A stretch of 43,181 nucleotides of DNA from a virus, in the IMG/VR virus record IMGVR_UViG_3300031757_000432, positions 1-43,181 of that record. One strand, 5' to 3'. Positions 8,045 to 15,958 of this stretch are shown one piece after another (the first letter of the stretch is position 1; each line of letters opens with the position of its first letter). The notes below the pieces were generated by a model that was not told where the DNA came from, searched no databases, and was given only the letters and a program-made list of their open reading frames with translations. Both the position numbers and the translations under genes were made by a program.

Positions 8045-8446
8045 TTATTCTTCGTTATTGATTTCTTCTTCTTGCCTAGTCATTGCTTTACTAATACCAT
8101 ATTTTCTAATGTCTCCAGAAAATAACATTAATTCCATAGCTTTCTTTTCATTAGTAACGATTATTCCATCGTCAGCTAAAAAATATGGACAAGTAATAAA
8201 TCTATCTAAAAAAATTATGGTTTGAGTAGTAACATTAAAGTCTACTGGGAATGGAACTTCATATGTTTTTAATTCAAGTCTTTTTGTAATAAAATCTAAA
8301 CCTTTATCAGTTAATCTTAAACCACCTACATCTTTTGATCTGGTATTAATCCACCACATAGGCAAATACTCTTTTAAAGTATTTGGATTAATACTAATAT
8401 TTGCGTTCTTTAGGAAAATTTTTGTGAAGGTTTCTTTCCAGTTCAT
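8045..8446 (-). CDS. Conserved phage hypothetical protein
   Basis: A 133-residue protein with no named domain. The core (YLPMWWINTRSKDVGGLRLTDKG) resembles a winged-helix-like 'RLTDKG' segment seen in small marine T4-like phage proteins, but DNA binding is not established. The C-terminus is an acidic Glu-rich tail. Its start overlaps the stop of the upstream gene by four bases (ATGA), a sign of coupled translation with the 8443-8733 gene. Confidence 0.7.
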   Translation of the reverse strand: MNWKETFTKIFLKNANISINPNTLKEYLPMWWINTRSKDVGGLRLTDKGLDFITKRLELKTYEVPFPVDFNVTTQTIIFLDRFITCPYFLADDGIIVTNEKKAMELMLFSGDIRKYGISKAMTRQEEEINNEE

Positions 8447-8733
8447 TTTTCGTTGACAGTTTCCCCAGCAGTAAGTTTAACTACTGTGAATTCTTCAACG
8501 TTGAAAAGAGTATTCAATTTTTTAGCCAAGTTAAAGGCGTGACCAGGATTAGAAAAACTAACTTTTTTGTATTTTGGTCCTGGATAGTTGTTAAGCATAT
8601 TTGCTGATTTGAGGTTAAAAGGTTTGTTCTTATGAAACACAGCCCAGATGGCTTCCGCTTCAAGAATCTGCTCTGTTTTATAGCTTTTCTTGTCTACGTG
8701 TTCCAAGATAATTGTAGGCTTTGGTCTACTCAT
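8443..8733 (-). CDS. Conserved phage hypothetical protein
   Basis: A small 96-residue basic protein. The middle (YPGPKYKKVSFSNPGHAFNL) and the end (LNTLFNVEEFTVVKLTAGE) are of the kind kept among marine T4-like phages, but I cannot assign a function. It is the first gene after a T4-late box at 8773-8779, so late expression and a structural or assembly role are likely. It overlaps the next gene by four bases. Confidence 0.68.
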   Translation of the reverse strand: MSRPKPTIILEHVDKKSYKTEQILEAEAIWAVFHKNKPFNLKSANMLNNYPGPKYKKVSFSNPGHAFNLAKKLNTLFNVEEFTVVKLTAGETVNEK

Positions 8734-8772
8734 AATTTTCTAATGTACCCTCGTTAGTTACATCTTATACTA

Positions 8773-8779
8773 TATTTAT
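8773..8779 (-). promoter_or_regulatory. T4-type late promoter box
   Basis: ATAAATA on the minus strand in the 118-base gap before the 8443-8733 gene. The predicted start is near 8767, leaving a leader of about 34 bases. Confidence 0.6.
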
Positions 8780-8851
8780 CTTGTATTATTCGAATTAGTG
8801 TAACAAAAGTATTAAGTTAATGATGAGGAAACGCCTTTATAGACGTTTAAA

Positions 8852-9088
8852 CTAAAGTCTTCCACCGTCAGCTTTTACACTGATAGTTTCGTCGGTTTTT
8901 GATTGTTTAGTTATGAGAGATTCGTAATCTCCGGCAAGTCTAGCCAGTACTGTTGCTAGAGAATATGTTAAACTTTTGGCAGTTGCAATGTCAATTTTTA
9001 CTTCTTTTTGTTGTCCAGTGTCTGCGGCTTTTACTCTTTGTATAAATTGTTGGATAGGTGCTGTATTAATAGGTTCATCTGTTGGCAT
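8852..9088 (-). CDS. Conserved small phage protein
   Basis: A 78-residue, mostly helical protein (residues about 28-60, DIATAKSLTYSLATVLARLA) with an ISVKADGGRL tail. This type recurs in marine T4-like phages without a known role. The start is fixed by GGAG seven bases before the ATG; it overlaps the upstream gene by 14 bases. The 118-base gap that follows holds only a late promoter box and a weak AAACG/CGTTT inverted repeat. Confidence 0.65.
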   Translation of the reverse strand: MPTDEPINTAPIQQFIQRVKAADTGQQKEVKIDIATAKSLTYSLATVLARLAGDYESLITKQSKTDETISVKADGGRL

Positions 9089-9563
9089 TTGCTAACTCCT
9101 GTTTCATTTCAAGTGTTGTTTTAAAAGGTCCTTTACTAGGATATCTTTCTAAAGTAATTAGTTTAGGGCAAAAACTTCGTACCCACCCTTTTTCAAATTT
9201 AATAATGTAATATCCAGCACTATATAAAGATTTGGATTTTTTACTTTTTGTAAACAATGGTAATTTCTTTTTAACATCATATACCATGTTACAAGGTTTA
9301 AACTTGCAAGGAAAACTGTACACTAGGTGCTCTGTGGGCTCAATGTGTGGGCTTGAAATAGTACTGTTGCCCCACATCCATTCCCCATCAAAATTGTTCC
9401 TTAATTGTGTTTCATTATCAAATATTTTAGTTCCTTCATCACAAGTATATAGATATTTCCTATCTTCTTGTCTACATAATGTACCTACCTTGTGTCCGTG
9501 TTTTTCAACTATCCAGAATCTACTTTCTAGTATAGGTTTTGCAAAGAATTTTTCCATTGTCAT
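9075..9563 (-). CDS. Conserved phage hypothetical protein
   Basis: A 162-residue protein of mixed charge. The stretch NMVYDVKKKLPLFTKSKKSK followed by SLYSAGYYIIKF and a GWVRSFCPKLITLERYPSKG segment is characteristic of a protein that I associate with marine T4-like phages and that has no assigned function. Several Cys and His residues are scattered but form no clear zinc motif. Its start overlaps the stop of the RNase H gene by four bases (ATGA), so the two are translationally coupled; a role in DNA metabolism is possible from that context only. Confidence 0.72.
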   Translation of the reverse strand: MTMEKFFAKPILESRFWIVEKHGHKVGTLCRQEDRKYLYTCDEGTKIFDNETQLRNNFDGEWMWGNSTISSPHIEPTEHLVYSFPCKFKPCNMVYDVKKKLPLFTKSKKSKSLYSAGYYIIKFEKGWVRSFCPKLITLERYPSKGPFKTTLEMKQELANANR

Positions 9564-10552
9564 GCTATCTCTTTCTGTTTATATTTTGCGTTTAAGGGCT
9601 CTGCGTAGCTCTGTGGGTACTCTGCAATACGTTGCATATCCCATTTAGCACAGAATTTAATAAGTTTTAACCCTACTTGTTCTATCGCTTTTGTTTTAAC
9701 TGTTTCTACTGTTTCTTTTATTACAGCTTTAATTTTAGGCGGTTGTGCATCTAAATCACATAGTATTACGTTTCTATTGTAATCATCAACAACTCTATGT
9801 TCTTCACCGTTCTGATCTATCCATCTTTGTAGCATTAAATTATTCCAATTGTATCCTTTAGTTACTCTGTCTTCAAATGCATCAATTAACCCTACTTTCT
9901 TTTTAGTTCCTTTAGCTCTAACACCCGGGTATGCTGAAAATACGTTATCAGTAGGATCTCCTCTTACACATTTTTCAAATAGCATTAATTTTGGGTTAGG
10001 TGCTTTTTTAGGGAATCCTGTTTTTTTATCTATTACAGGTTTCTTTTTATTGTCAAAGTATCCTTCGTGTGTAATAGTAACTTCTTGTATTCCATTGTAT
10101 TGTTTTACATTAGGTTTTATTAATTGTGCAAAGTCTCCGTCGGTAGATATTATAATATGATTATCATTTGGGTGTGCTTTTACCCAACCTGCAATTAAGT
10201 CATCTGCTTCTAGCTGTTCATGTTGTATCATTGTACAATTTGTTTTTGTATCTATAAAATTTGTAAAGTGAGTAAATGTTTCCCAAAAAACTTCTTCCTC
10301 TTCTTTTTCTAAAACAGTTAACGCCTCTCGAGCAGTTTTTCTATTCATTTTATATCTAGGATAAACATCTCTTCTCCAAGATTTTCCTTCTAAACAAAAT
10401 ACAACATGGTCTCCTTTAAATTCTTGCCATACTTTTCTAATACTATTAAGAGTAATATGTAAAGCCATTCCTATTTTTTCATTTAGAGCTCCTTTAATAA
10501 CGTGTCTAGCTCTAAAAAATGTATTTGCAGTATCTACTAAAATGTAATTCAT
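9560..10552 (-). CDS. rnh: RNase H / 5'-3' flap exonuclease, T4 Rnh type
   Basis: This is a FEN/PIN-fold 5'-3' nuclease. The N-terminus has the metal-binding Asp of the family (ILVDTANTFFRAR) and the arch region (KSWRRDVYPRYKMNRK). The ADDLIAGW motif supplies more acidic ligands, and ISTDGDFAQLI and VRGDPTDNV match the later metal and helix-3-turn motifs. T4 RNase H is 305 residues; this one is 330. In T4 it removes RNA primers and flaps from lagging-strand fragments. It overlaps both neighbours by four bases, so it is in the middle of a tightly packed operon. Confidence 0.88.
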   Translation of the reverse strand: MNYILVDTANTFFRARHVIKGALNEKIGMALHITLNSIRKVWQEFKGDHVVFCLEGKSWRRDVYPRYKMNRKTAREALTVLEKEEEEVFWETFTHFTNFIDTKTNCTMIQHEQLEADDLIAGWVKAHPNDNHIIISTDGDFAQLIKPNVKQYNGIQEVTITHEGYFDNKKKPVIDKKTGFPKKAPNPKLMLFEKCVRGDPTDNVFSAYPGVRAKGTKKKVGLIDAFEDRVTKGYNWNNLMLQRWIDQNGEEHRVVDDYNRNVILCDLDAQPPKIKAVIKETVETVKTKAIEQVGLKLIKFCAKWDMQRIAEYPQSYAEPLNAKYKQKEIA

Positions 10553-11208
10553 GCGTTAAACTCTATACTGTTAGTACGGTCTCCTTCATAAAAAGTTGTA
10601 TCAAATAAATCAAAAGCCATACTAATTCTTGTTTTATCTTCTTTATGTTCGTCTACTTGGTGATATATGTAACTTGGAAATAATGTTAAGTCCCCAGGAG
10701 TATTTGCAATTTTATAAATCATATAAGGATCTATTGGATTATGATACATTGTATTTGTATCATATTTTTCAAAATGCAAGTTACCACTTAAATAAGAAAA
10801 ATGTTTTGCTCCGTGATTGTGTATACGAATATTTTGTCCTTTTCTTATTACATTTGCCCAACAAAACATTATACATTTTCTTGGTTGTGTTTTATGTTCA
10901 AGCATAAAATGAATATAACTTTCTTGTAACCAATTAAATAAATTTTGAAATTCGGGAATGTCTTTTGTAAGTTTAAATAAATTAAAATCTTTATATTGAG
11001 CAGTTAAACTATTTTGTCCTAAACCTGTTCCACCATCGTCTTCGGAGCTGTCTTTGTGTTTTTCTATAATTTGCTTTTCATTATCTAAAATCCATTTACG
11101 CATAATATCTAATTTTTCTACATTTGAGTATGTATCAAACCATAAAGGAATCTTCCAAGTTGGAGCAAACTCTGTTAAAGGGTGCATACTTTTGTGAACT
11201 TCTAACAT
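10549..11208 (-). CDS. 2-oxoglutarate/Fe(II) oxygenase-like protein
   Basis: A 219-residue protein with a cupin-like ending typical of the phage 2OG-Fe(II) oxygenase family: IHNHGAKHFSYLSGNLHF (H130, H132), then GDLTLFPSYIYHQVDEH (H183) and KTRISMAFD, where R194 would bind 2-oxoglutarate. The first metal motif is H-x-H rather than the usual H-x-D, as in some members of the family. Such proteins are common in marine T4-like phages, with unknown substrates (protein or nucleic acid). The start overlaps the upstream stop (TAATG), with GAGG seven bases before it. Confidence 0.72.
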   Translation of the reverse strand: MLEVHKSMHPLTEFAPTWKIPLWFDTYSNVEKLDIMRKWILDNEKQIIEKHKDSSEDDGGTGLGQNSLTAQYKDFNLFKLTKDIPEFQNLFNWLQESYIHFMLEHKTQPRKCIMFCWANVIRKGQNIRIHNHGAKHFSYLSGNLHFEKYDTNTMYHNPIDPYMIYKIANTPGDLTLFPSYIYHQVDEHKEDKTRISMAFDLFDTTFYEGDRTNSIEFNA

Positions 11209-11603
11209 TAACTAACCTCTGATTTATCATCATCCATTCTGTTGATATTAATGTATCCCATTCCGGTATCTGTATTTTGTCCTTGTTCTTTTAAAATATT
11301 TTTTGCAATATCTTTAAACCAAGCATCAACTATATGTTCGTTTTTTTCGCCTTTATAGCCAGCATCTATTAATTGTTCAATAAATTCATTATTCCAATCT
11401 AATTCAAAAAAGCCATTTTTAATATTATCTTTATTAATTTGAGTATCTAATACTGCTACCCAAGGTTTTCCTAGTTTAGTTGCTTTTGCTTTTTCTTCCA
11501 TTAATGCTATTCTTTTAGGATCTTTCTCAGTATATCCTGATGCAACATCTTTTGTTTTATCTTTTGTTTTAAATATACCTTTCATTTTTTTTATTATATC
11601 CAT
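11208..11603 (-). CDS. Conserved phage hypothetical protein
   Basis: A 131-residue protein with a highly basic N-terminus (Lys-rich for about 30 residues). The conserved-looking core GKPWVAVLDTQINKDNIKNG is followed by FFELDWNNEFIEQL and VDAWFKDIAKNIL. This pattern belongs to a marine T4-like phage family with no assigned function. A strong GGAGG lies 10 bases before the ATG. It sits between QueE and the oxygenase, so it may only be a passenger of that operon. Confidence 0.72.
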   Translation of the reverse strand: MDIIKKMKGIFKTKDKTKDVASGYTEKDPKRIALMEEKAKATKLGKPWVAVLDTQINKDNIKNGFFELDWNNEFIEQLIDAGYKGEKNEHIVDAWFKDIAKNILKEQGQNTDTGMGYININRMDDDKSEVS

Positions 11604-11625
11604 ATGTTATTTTCCTCCTTCCTTT

Positions 11626-12489
11626 TTAAGTTCCCCATTCGTTTCCGAAAATATCGACGTGCAATCGTGGACTATATCTCCATCCTCTTTGCATTGCAAG
11701 TTGGGTAACACTTTTTGCGTTTTCTTGGTATTCTTCATAACATCCACCGACAGCCATACAATAGACAGGACAGTCGACACCTGCATTTTTATAAAGTTCA
11801 ACAGCTTTAGTAACTTCGTTAACGTCAAAGTCATCACAAACAACAAACTTGAAATACAAATAACTATTGGGTACATCAAAGTAACTTTTAGCAACATCGG
11901 GTTTAATAGCATCTTCCCAACGTTCTCCGGAAACGGTAAGTTTCGGAGAGCACGAAAACGTAATATGTATTTTATTTTGTGTCGTAGTCCAGTCCGATAA
12001 ACCCTTTCCGATAGGTTGTGTAGTGTTTGTTTCAAATGTAACATTTTTTAAATCTTGCATTCTAGGATGTTCAAATAATTCAACATAATGTTTTTGAAAC
12101 CCTAAAAATGGTTCTCCTCCTGTTATAACAAGATGTATATCTTGTCCGTTATTACAAGTCCACTTACCTTCCGGTGTTAAAGATAATAACTTTTCAACTA
12201 ATTCGTCGATAGTATAATCTTTAGTGAACTTTTTAAATCTTGCGTCCCATGATGCATAACTATCACAACCTCTATGCACTAAAGGTAAATCCTTAAGTTT
12301 TTTATACTTTGGATCATCTGCGTTTACTTTTAAATAATCGTCAGCTAATTCGCCTTTTGGCATTCCAAAGCCTCGACATTTAAAATTACAGCCAAACAAT
12401 CGTAAAAATACACTAGGTACTCCTACAAATCTACCCTCACCTTGTACTGATATAAATGCTTCAGTAACTCTTAATTCGTTTGATTCCAT
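11626..12489 (-). CDS. queE: 7-carboxy-7-deazaguanine synthase (QueE), phage-type
   Basis: QueE is a radical SAM enzyme that turns 6-carboxytetrahydropterin into 7-carboxy-7-deazaguanine (CDG). The N-terminus (TEAFISVQGEGRFVGVPSVF) and the later ITGGEPFL motif fit QueE closely. The cluster motif is unusual: C34-X3-C38 and then C75 in GCDSYASW, the position that is normally CDT/CDS two residues later. An insertion of about 34 residues therefore separates the second and third cysteines. This variant is, to my knowledge, typical of phage QueE proteins. Its ribosome site (AGGTG) is 4 bases before the ATG. It follows folE with a 7-base gap, consistent with one deazaguanine operon. Confidence 0.9.
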   Translation of the reverse strand: MESNELRVTEAFISVQGEGRFVGVPSVFLRLFGCNFKCRGFGMPKGELADDYLKVNADDPKYKKLKDLPLVHRGCDSYASWDARFKKFTKDYTIDELVEKLLSLTPEGKWTCNNGQDIHLVITGGEPFLGFQKHYVELFEHPRMQDLKNVTFETNTTQPIGKGLSDWTTTQNKIHITFSCSPKLTVSGERWEDAIKPDVAKSYFDVPNSYLYFKFVVCDDFDVNEVTKAVELYKNAGVDCPVYCMAVGGCYEEYQENAKSVTQLAMQRGWRYSPRLHVDIFGNEWGT

Positions 12490-12496
12490 TGCTCAC

Positions 12497-13174
12497 CTAA
12501 CTGTTATGTCCTTTCATACTAAAGCAGATATCATAAAATTCTTTTTTAAGTGGTGCATGGGTATCAAAAGCGCCTAACATAATTGCGGTAGTCATATCAT
12601 TGTCAGATTCTTTTACACCACGTTGTGTTAAACAATGATGTTTTGCTTTAACTAATACTGCTACATTAGGTGTTTTAGCATATTTTCTTAATGCTTCAGA
12701 AATTTGTGTCGTCATTTCTTCTTGTATTTGAGGTCTCTCTGCAATGTGGTGTACGATTCTATTAAATTTACTTAAACCTATAACTTCATCTTCAGGTAAC
12801 ACTCCTACCCAACAATTTCCTACAATGTTTTGAAAATGGTGAGCACAGGTTGATCTAACACTAATTGGACCACTAGTGTATAAACTTTTATATCCCGTAT
12901 TCGGAAATGATGTAATTTTAGGTAATGGATTATATCTACCTGAATATATTTCATTAATATACATTTTTGCAACACGTTTTGCAGTTTCTTTTGTGTTGTG
13001 ATCATTTTCAGTATCAATTACTAATGCTTCTAAAACTTCTTCAAATGCTTCTTCTATTTCTGTTTCTAATTCTTTTAATTCACCTTTCTCCAAATACTTG
13101 GCGATATTGTCGTTTGCAAAAAAACGTATCTTTTTGTCTATTAATCTTTGTTTAATCTTTTCGGATGTTCTCAT
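12497..13174 (-). CDS. folE: GTP cyclohydrolase I
   Basis: FolE converts GTP to dihydroneopterin triphosphate and releases formate; this is the first step of the folate, biopterin and 7-deazaguanine pathways. The zinc ligands C110, H113 (in STCAHHF) and C181 (HHCLTQRG) fall at the same numbers as in the E. coli enzyme, and the length (225 against 222) agrees. Next to queE it most likely feeds deazaguanine synthesis. There is no ribosome site before the ATG, while a TTGACA-N17-TAATGT promoter upstream places the transcription start on the A of the ATG. That suggests a leaderless mRNA. Confidence 0.94.
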   Translation of the reverse strand: MRTSEKIKQRLIDKKIRFFANDNIAKYLEKGELKELETEIEEAFEEVLEALVIDTENDHNTKETAKRVAKMYINEIYSGRYNPLPKITSFPNTGYKSLYTSGPISVRSTCAHHFQNIVGNCWVGVLPEDEVIGLSKFNRIVHHIAERPQIQEEMTTQISEALRKYAKTPNVAVLVKAKHHCLTQRGVKESDNDMTTAIMLGAFDTHAPLKKEFYDICFSMKGHNS

Positions 13175-13180
13175 ATTGTT

Positions 13181-13209
13181 ACATTAACAGATTTGTCCAA
13201 TTTTGTCAA
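13181..13209 (-). promoter_or_regulatory. Sigma70-like promoter for folE-queE (weak -10)
   Basis: Minus strand: -35 TTGACA (13209-13204), 17 bp, -10 TAATGT (13186-13181), preceded by an extended TG. The -10 matches consensus at only three positions. Counting seven bases on, the start falls at 13174, the A of the folE ATG. The -35 lies in the 3' end of the SGNH gene. Confidence 0.45.
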
Positions 13210-13792
13210 TAATTTTTTGACAGACAATCTGATTTCCTTCCTTTGTATAATGGTTTACTACCCCTCTATGCTTTATCCAAGTTTGGCAAAAGTCTATTTT
13301 ATTTTTTTCGGTAGCAAATTCTTTACTAATACTAAAATGATCCAAGTGTAAAGAAGTTATTGGTATTGATTTTGCTATTTCATTTCGTATTAGTTCGTAA
13401 ATATCTTTTTGGTAATCGTCATCATAAAAATGCTTAAACCAATTTTGAGCAGTTTTAAGTTTGGAATTAAATATTGCTGTTTTGTCCATAATGTCATTAT
13501 AAATTAAATCACAATTTTTATGTAATCCTTTTTTATGTACTGGATGTTTAGATGTATGAATTCTACTAGGACTAGTATGTGAAACAATTACTAATCCATA
13601 TGTTTGAACCCAAAAAGCATCTAAAGTAGATTTTTGTCTTAATTGTTTTAATATTTTGTATTGACCTACACCTGCTTCTGCTAAATTATCAATTTGAAAT
13701 TGTTTACCTAGTAACGTCGGCCACCCATCATATTTAGGTTTATGCCAAGGGCAGGCAAAACTATCTCCTATTATTAAAATTTTTTTATCCAT
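13184..13792 (-). CDS. SGNH/GDSL-like hydrolase (first of a tandem pair)
   Basis: A 202-residue protein. The N-terminus has the block-I motif of SGNH hydrolases (IIGDSFACPW, Ser 11 or nearby as nucleophile). The AGVGQY segment matches block II (Gly), and the C-terminal NHYTKEGNQ resembles the block-V D-x-x-H region, with His but not the usual Asp. These hydrolases remove acyl groups from sugars, lipids or proteins. The start overlaps the next SGNH gene by 19 bases. The substrate is unknown; envelope or LPS deacylation is a guess. Confidence 0.7.
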   Translation of the reverse strand: MDKKILIIGDSFACPWHKPKYDGWPTLLGKQFQIDNLAEAGVGQYKILKQLRQKSTLDAFWVQTYGLVIVSHTSPSRIHTSKHPVHKKGLHKNCDLIYNDIMDKTAIFNSKLKTAQNWFKHFYDDDYQKDIYELIRNEIAKSIPITSLHLDHFSISKEFATEKNKIDFCQTWIKHRGVVNHYTKEGNQIVCQKIIDKIGQIC

Positions 13793-14589
13793 GGAATGTA
13801 TTTCTCCGCTATTGCTTTATGATATTCAGTATTAAAATGTTCATCGTCATCCAAAAAATGTTTATCTGGATTTATGTAAAGGCCTTTCATATAATCTTCT
13901 ATGCTTTGTGTAGCAATTGTTGTAGCTTTTAAATTTCCATAATAATTAAAATCTCTTGGATGTTGAGTTCTTGTTCTCATTACAGATAGATATAATTTTG
14001 CATTATTATCTGCACAAATATTATCCATTATATAAATGTCTTTATAAAAGTTTCTATGTTCTATGTGTGTGTTTAAATCATAAAATAATTTGCACTCCAT
14101 AAATGATTGTTTTCTTAAATCTGGTTTTACTAAACCTTGTTCAGGCGAAAATTCAAAACCTACAAATTTTTCGTAGTCATCTTTTATAGGTTTATTAAAT
14201 AATTGGACAGAATCATTAACTACAATACCATCTGAATATATTTTTACTAACGGCTTTTCTTTTGCTAGGTTTGTAAAATGATCTACTTTTATTGTTTTTT
14301 CTAATATTGTTTTATTAAATGCAATTACAAATCTATTAAATGACGACAAAAGTATGTGTACTTCATCTATATCATCATGTTTTTGAAACATAGTTTTAAG
14401 CCAGTCTGGATATACCATATTGGCAGTACCCGCCACACAATAAACAATTACTTCTTTATCATTTAAGATAGCATATTGTTCAGCAAAGTTATTATCATTA
14501 TAAAGTGAATAACTTCCCGGACCTACTTTCCCTGGAATCGTTTGATAACCAGCTAAATGACTATCGCCCATAAACAATGTTTTAGACAT
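13774..14589 (-). CDS. SGNH/GDSL-like hydrolase (second of a tandem pair)
   Basis: A 271-residue protein. MGDSHLAGYQ at the N-terminus is a GDS motif with Ser nucleophile, CVAGTANMVY is the block-II region, LSSFNRF takes the place of the Asn block (SSFN), and the C-terminal DDDEHFNTEYH gives a D-x-x-H catalytic pair. All four SGNH blocks can therefore be proposed, so this copy looks more intact than its partner at 13184-13792. The two overlap by 19 bases and probably diverged from each other. The 3' and 5' ends overlap neighbours (the HIT gene by 8 bases). Confidence 0.72.
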   Translation of the reverse strand: MSKTLFMGDSHLAGYQTIPGKVGPGSYSLYNDNNFAEQYAILNDKEVIVYCVAGTANMVYPDWLKTMFQKHDDIDEVHILLSSFNRFVIAFNKTILEKTIKVDHFTNLAKEKPLVKIYSDGIVVNDSVQLFNKPIKDDYEKFVGFEFSPEQGLVKPDLRKQSFMECKLFYDLNTHIEHRNFYKDIYIMDNICADNNAKLYLSVMRTRTQHPRDFNYYGNLKATTIATQSIEDYMKGLYINPDKHFLDDDEHFNTEYHKAIAEKYIPWIKKF

Positions 14590-14968
14590 TTTTCTTTGTG
14601 TAATCTCCTTTTCCGGGTATAACGTTTCTTACTCCTCCTTTAGGATTTTTAGTATCTCCATTTTTACGAGGTATTAAATGTATGTGAGGATATTTTATAG
14701 TTTGCCCAGCACTATCTCCTATATTAATTCCAATATTATAACCGTCAATAACTCCTTTAGCAACATTGTCATTAGCAATTTTTAATGCTAAATCAAAACA
14801 TTTTATTATATTATTTTGTGTTGCTTCTTTAGGCACAACTAAAGAATGTCCTTCTGTTACTGGATAGCCGTCATTATACCATACTATATCTTTAAATTCA
14901 TGAACTACATCTTTCCAAGGTGCTCTATTTTCTGCTTGAGCTTTATCTAATGTGTCAGGTTTTATCAT
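14582..14968 (-). CDS. HIT-family (histidine triad) nucleotide hydrolase-like protein
   Basis: The HIT signature is near the end: GQTIKYPHIHLIPR, which aligns with GQxxxHxHxHxxPR. The first His of the triad is Tyr, while the second (the nucleophile) and third are kept. HIT enzymes split nucleotide phosphoramidates or dinucleoside polyphosphates. The frame is open to an ATG at 14998, but I chose the ATG at 14968, which overlaps the upstream stop as ATGA and keeps the family's expected length (128 residues). It lies in an overlapping run with the phosphoribosyltransferase, which suggests nucleotide salvage or scavenging. Confidence 0.82.
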   Translation of the reverse strand: MIKPDTLDKAQAENRAPWKDVVHEFKDIVWYNDGYPVTEGHSLVVPKEATQNNIIKCFDLALKIANDNVAKGVIDGYNIGINIGDSAGQTIKYPHIHLIPRKNGDTKNPKGGVRNVIPGKGDYTKKNV

Positions 14969-15435
14969 TCCCATTCTTCCCAAGGAAATACAATCCATAC
15001 TGGATTTTTATCTTTATTAATTGTATATCCTTTAAAATGTAATTCTTGAAATTTACTTGGTTCATTATGTATAATACTTGCAAATTTTACATTATCAGGA
15101 GCACCAAAGTTATCTTTAATATAATTAAATGTTGCTCCAGTATCATTAATGTCATCTACAATTAATATTTTTTTTTGAAAAGCGTTAGCTTTTTCTAAAA
15201 CTGCTAAACTAGGTTTACTTTTATGATCTCTAAGTCTAATGTCTAATGTTTCGTGAGGTACATTTAAAGCATGACTAAGGTAAATGCCTGGTACACAACC
15301 ACCTCTATTAATTCCTAAAACAATATGAGGTTTCCAATTAATACCTGACATTTCAGACAAAATCATATTAAGACTATGTCTCATTTGAATCATAGTAAAG
15401 TAACTTTTTTTAGTTTCTATAGTTTTAAACATCAT
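14965..15435 (-). CDS. Purine-type phosphoribosyltransferase
   Basis: The PRPP-binding loop is ILIVDDINDTGAT, and GINRGGCVPGIYLSH is the matching glycine-rich loop. Both are typical of type I phosphoribosyltransferases of the xanthine/hypoxanthine-guanine group, which join a purine base to PRPP. The frame continues to an ATG at 15465, but the ATG at 15435 (overlapping the upstream stop by 11 bases) removes an unlikely basic extension. Base specificity cannot be read from sequence. It is translationally coupled to the HIT gene (ATGA overlap) and lies in the same window as GMP reductase. Confidence 0.82.
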   Translation of the reverse strand: MMFKTIETKKSYFTMIQMRHSLNMILSEMSGINWKPHIVLGINRGGCVPGIYLSHALNVPHETLDIRLRDHKSKPSLAVLEKANAFQKKILIVDDINDTGATFNYIKDNFGAPDNVKFASIIHNEPSKFQELHFKGYTINKDKNPVWIVFPWEEWE

Positions 15436-15946
15436 CTTTATTTTGCCTTGCCGCCCAATCGTCATATACTATTCTATAAACGTTTTTAAATTTTTCGTAT
15501 GCAATTTTTAATGAAGGATATATTACAGCCATTTCCTCTACTTGGGAAAGACTAGGCATAGATTTTTGAAAAGGTTTAGGTTCTGCAAAATCATAATCAA
15601 AAGCATATTGTCCTGATACTGCATCTGCTTCGAATTGTGCTTGTAAAGGACCGCCTCCTCCATATGTAACTTCTAGTCCTTCATTTGCAGAAGGTGGTGC
15701 TCCAGATATAGATCCGAGACCATAAGAATAAGTTATGGGTGGGGTGTTAGACGAATCTATTCCTCCACCATTGTCATCAAAATTAACTGCTATAGTTCCT
15801 GTATCTCTAGGAACTCCGCTATCACTTGGCATCCAAGATGAACTAGGATAAACGGGCCATTCTCCATATGGTCCTTCCCCTTTAGACCATTGGGCTTTAC
15901 CAGATAAGTCTGGTGTTTTAGTTTGTTTTTTTGTTTTCTTTGTCAT
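15425..15946 (-). CDS. Conserved phage hypothetical protein
   Basis: A 173-residue protein. The first 100 residues are Gly/Pro/Ser-rich and probably disordered (GEGPYGEWPVYPSSSWMPSD). The C-terminus is helical (YPSLKIAYEKFKNVYRIVYD). It looks like a marine T4-like phage virion accessory protein, but this is only impression. The ribosome site AAGGAG lies 8 bases before the ATG. It is separated from clpP by 12 bases. Confidence 0.62.
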   Translation of the reverse strand: MTKKTKKQTKTPDLSGKAQWSKGEGPYGEWPVYPSSSWMPSDSGVPRDTGTIAVNFDDNGGGIDSSNTPPITYSYGLGSISGAPPSANEGLEVTYGGGGPLQAQFEADAVSGQYAFDYDFAEPKPFQKSMPSLSQVEEMAVIYPSLKIAYEKFKNVYRIVYDDWAARQNKDDV

Positions 15947-15958
15947 AAAGAATACTCC

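Noticed and set aside
8794-8851. AAACG/CGTTT inverted repeat as a terminator
   Set aside because: The stem is only five base pairs and lacks a T run on either strand.
11607-12044. Minus-strand 145-residue frame inside queE
   Set aside because: It lies in another frame of a well-supported QueE and shows no family features.
13181-13186. folE -10 as a confident promoter
   Set aside because: Only three of six positions match, so it is kept at low confidence despite the exact 17-bp spacing.
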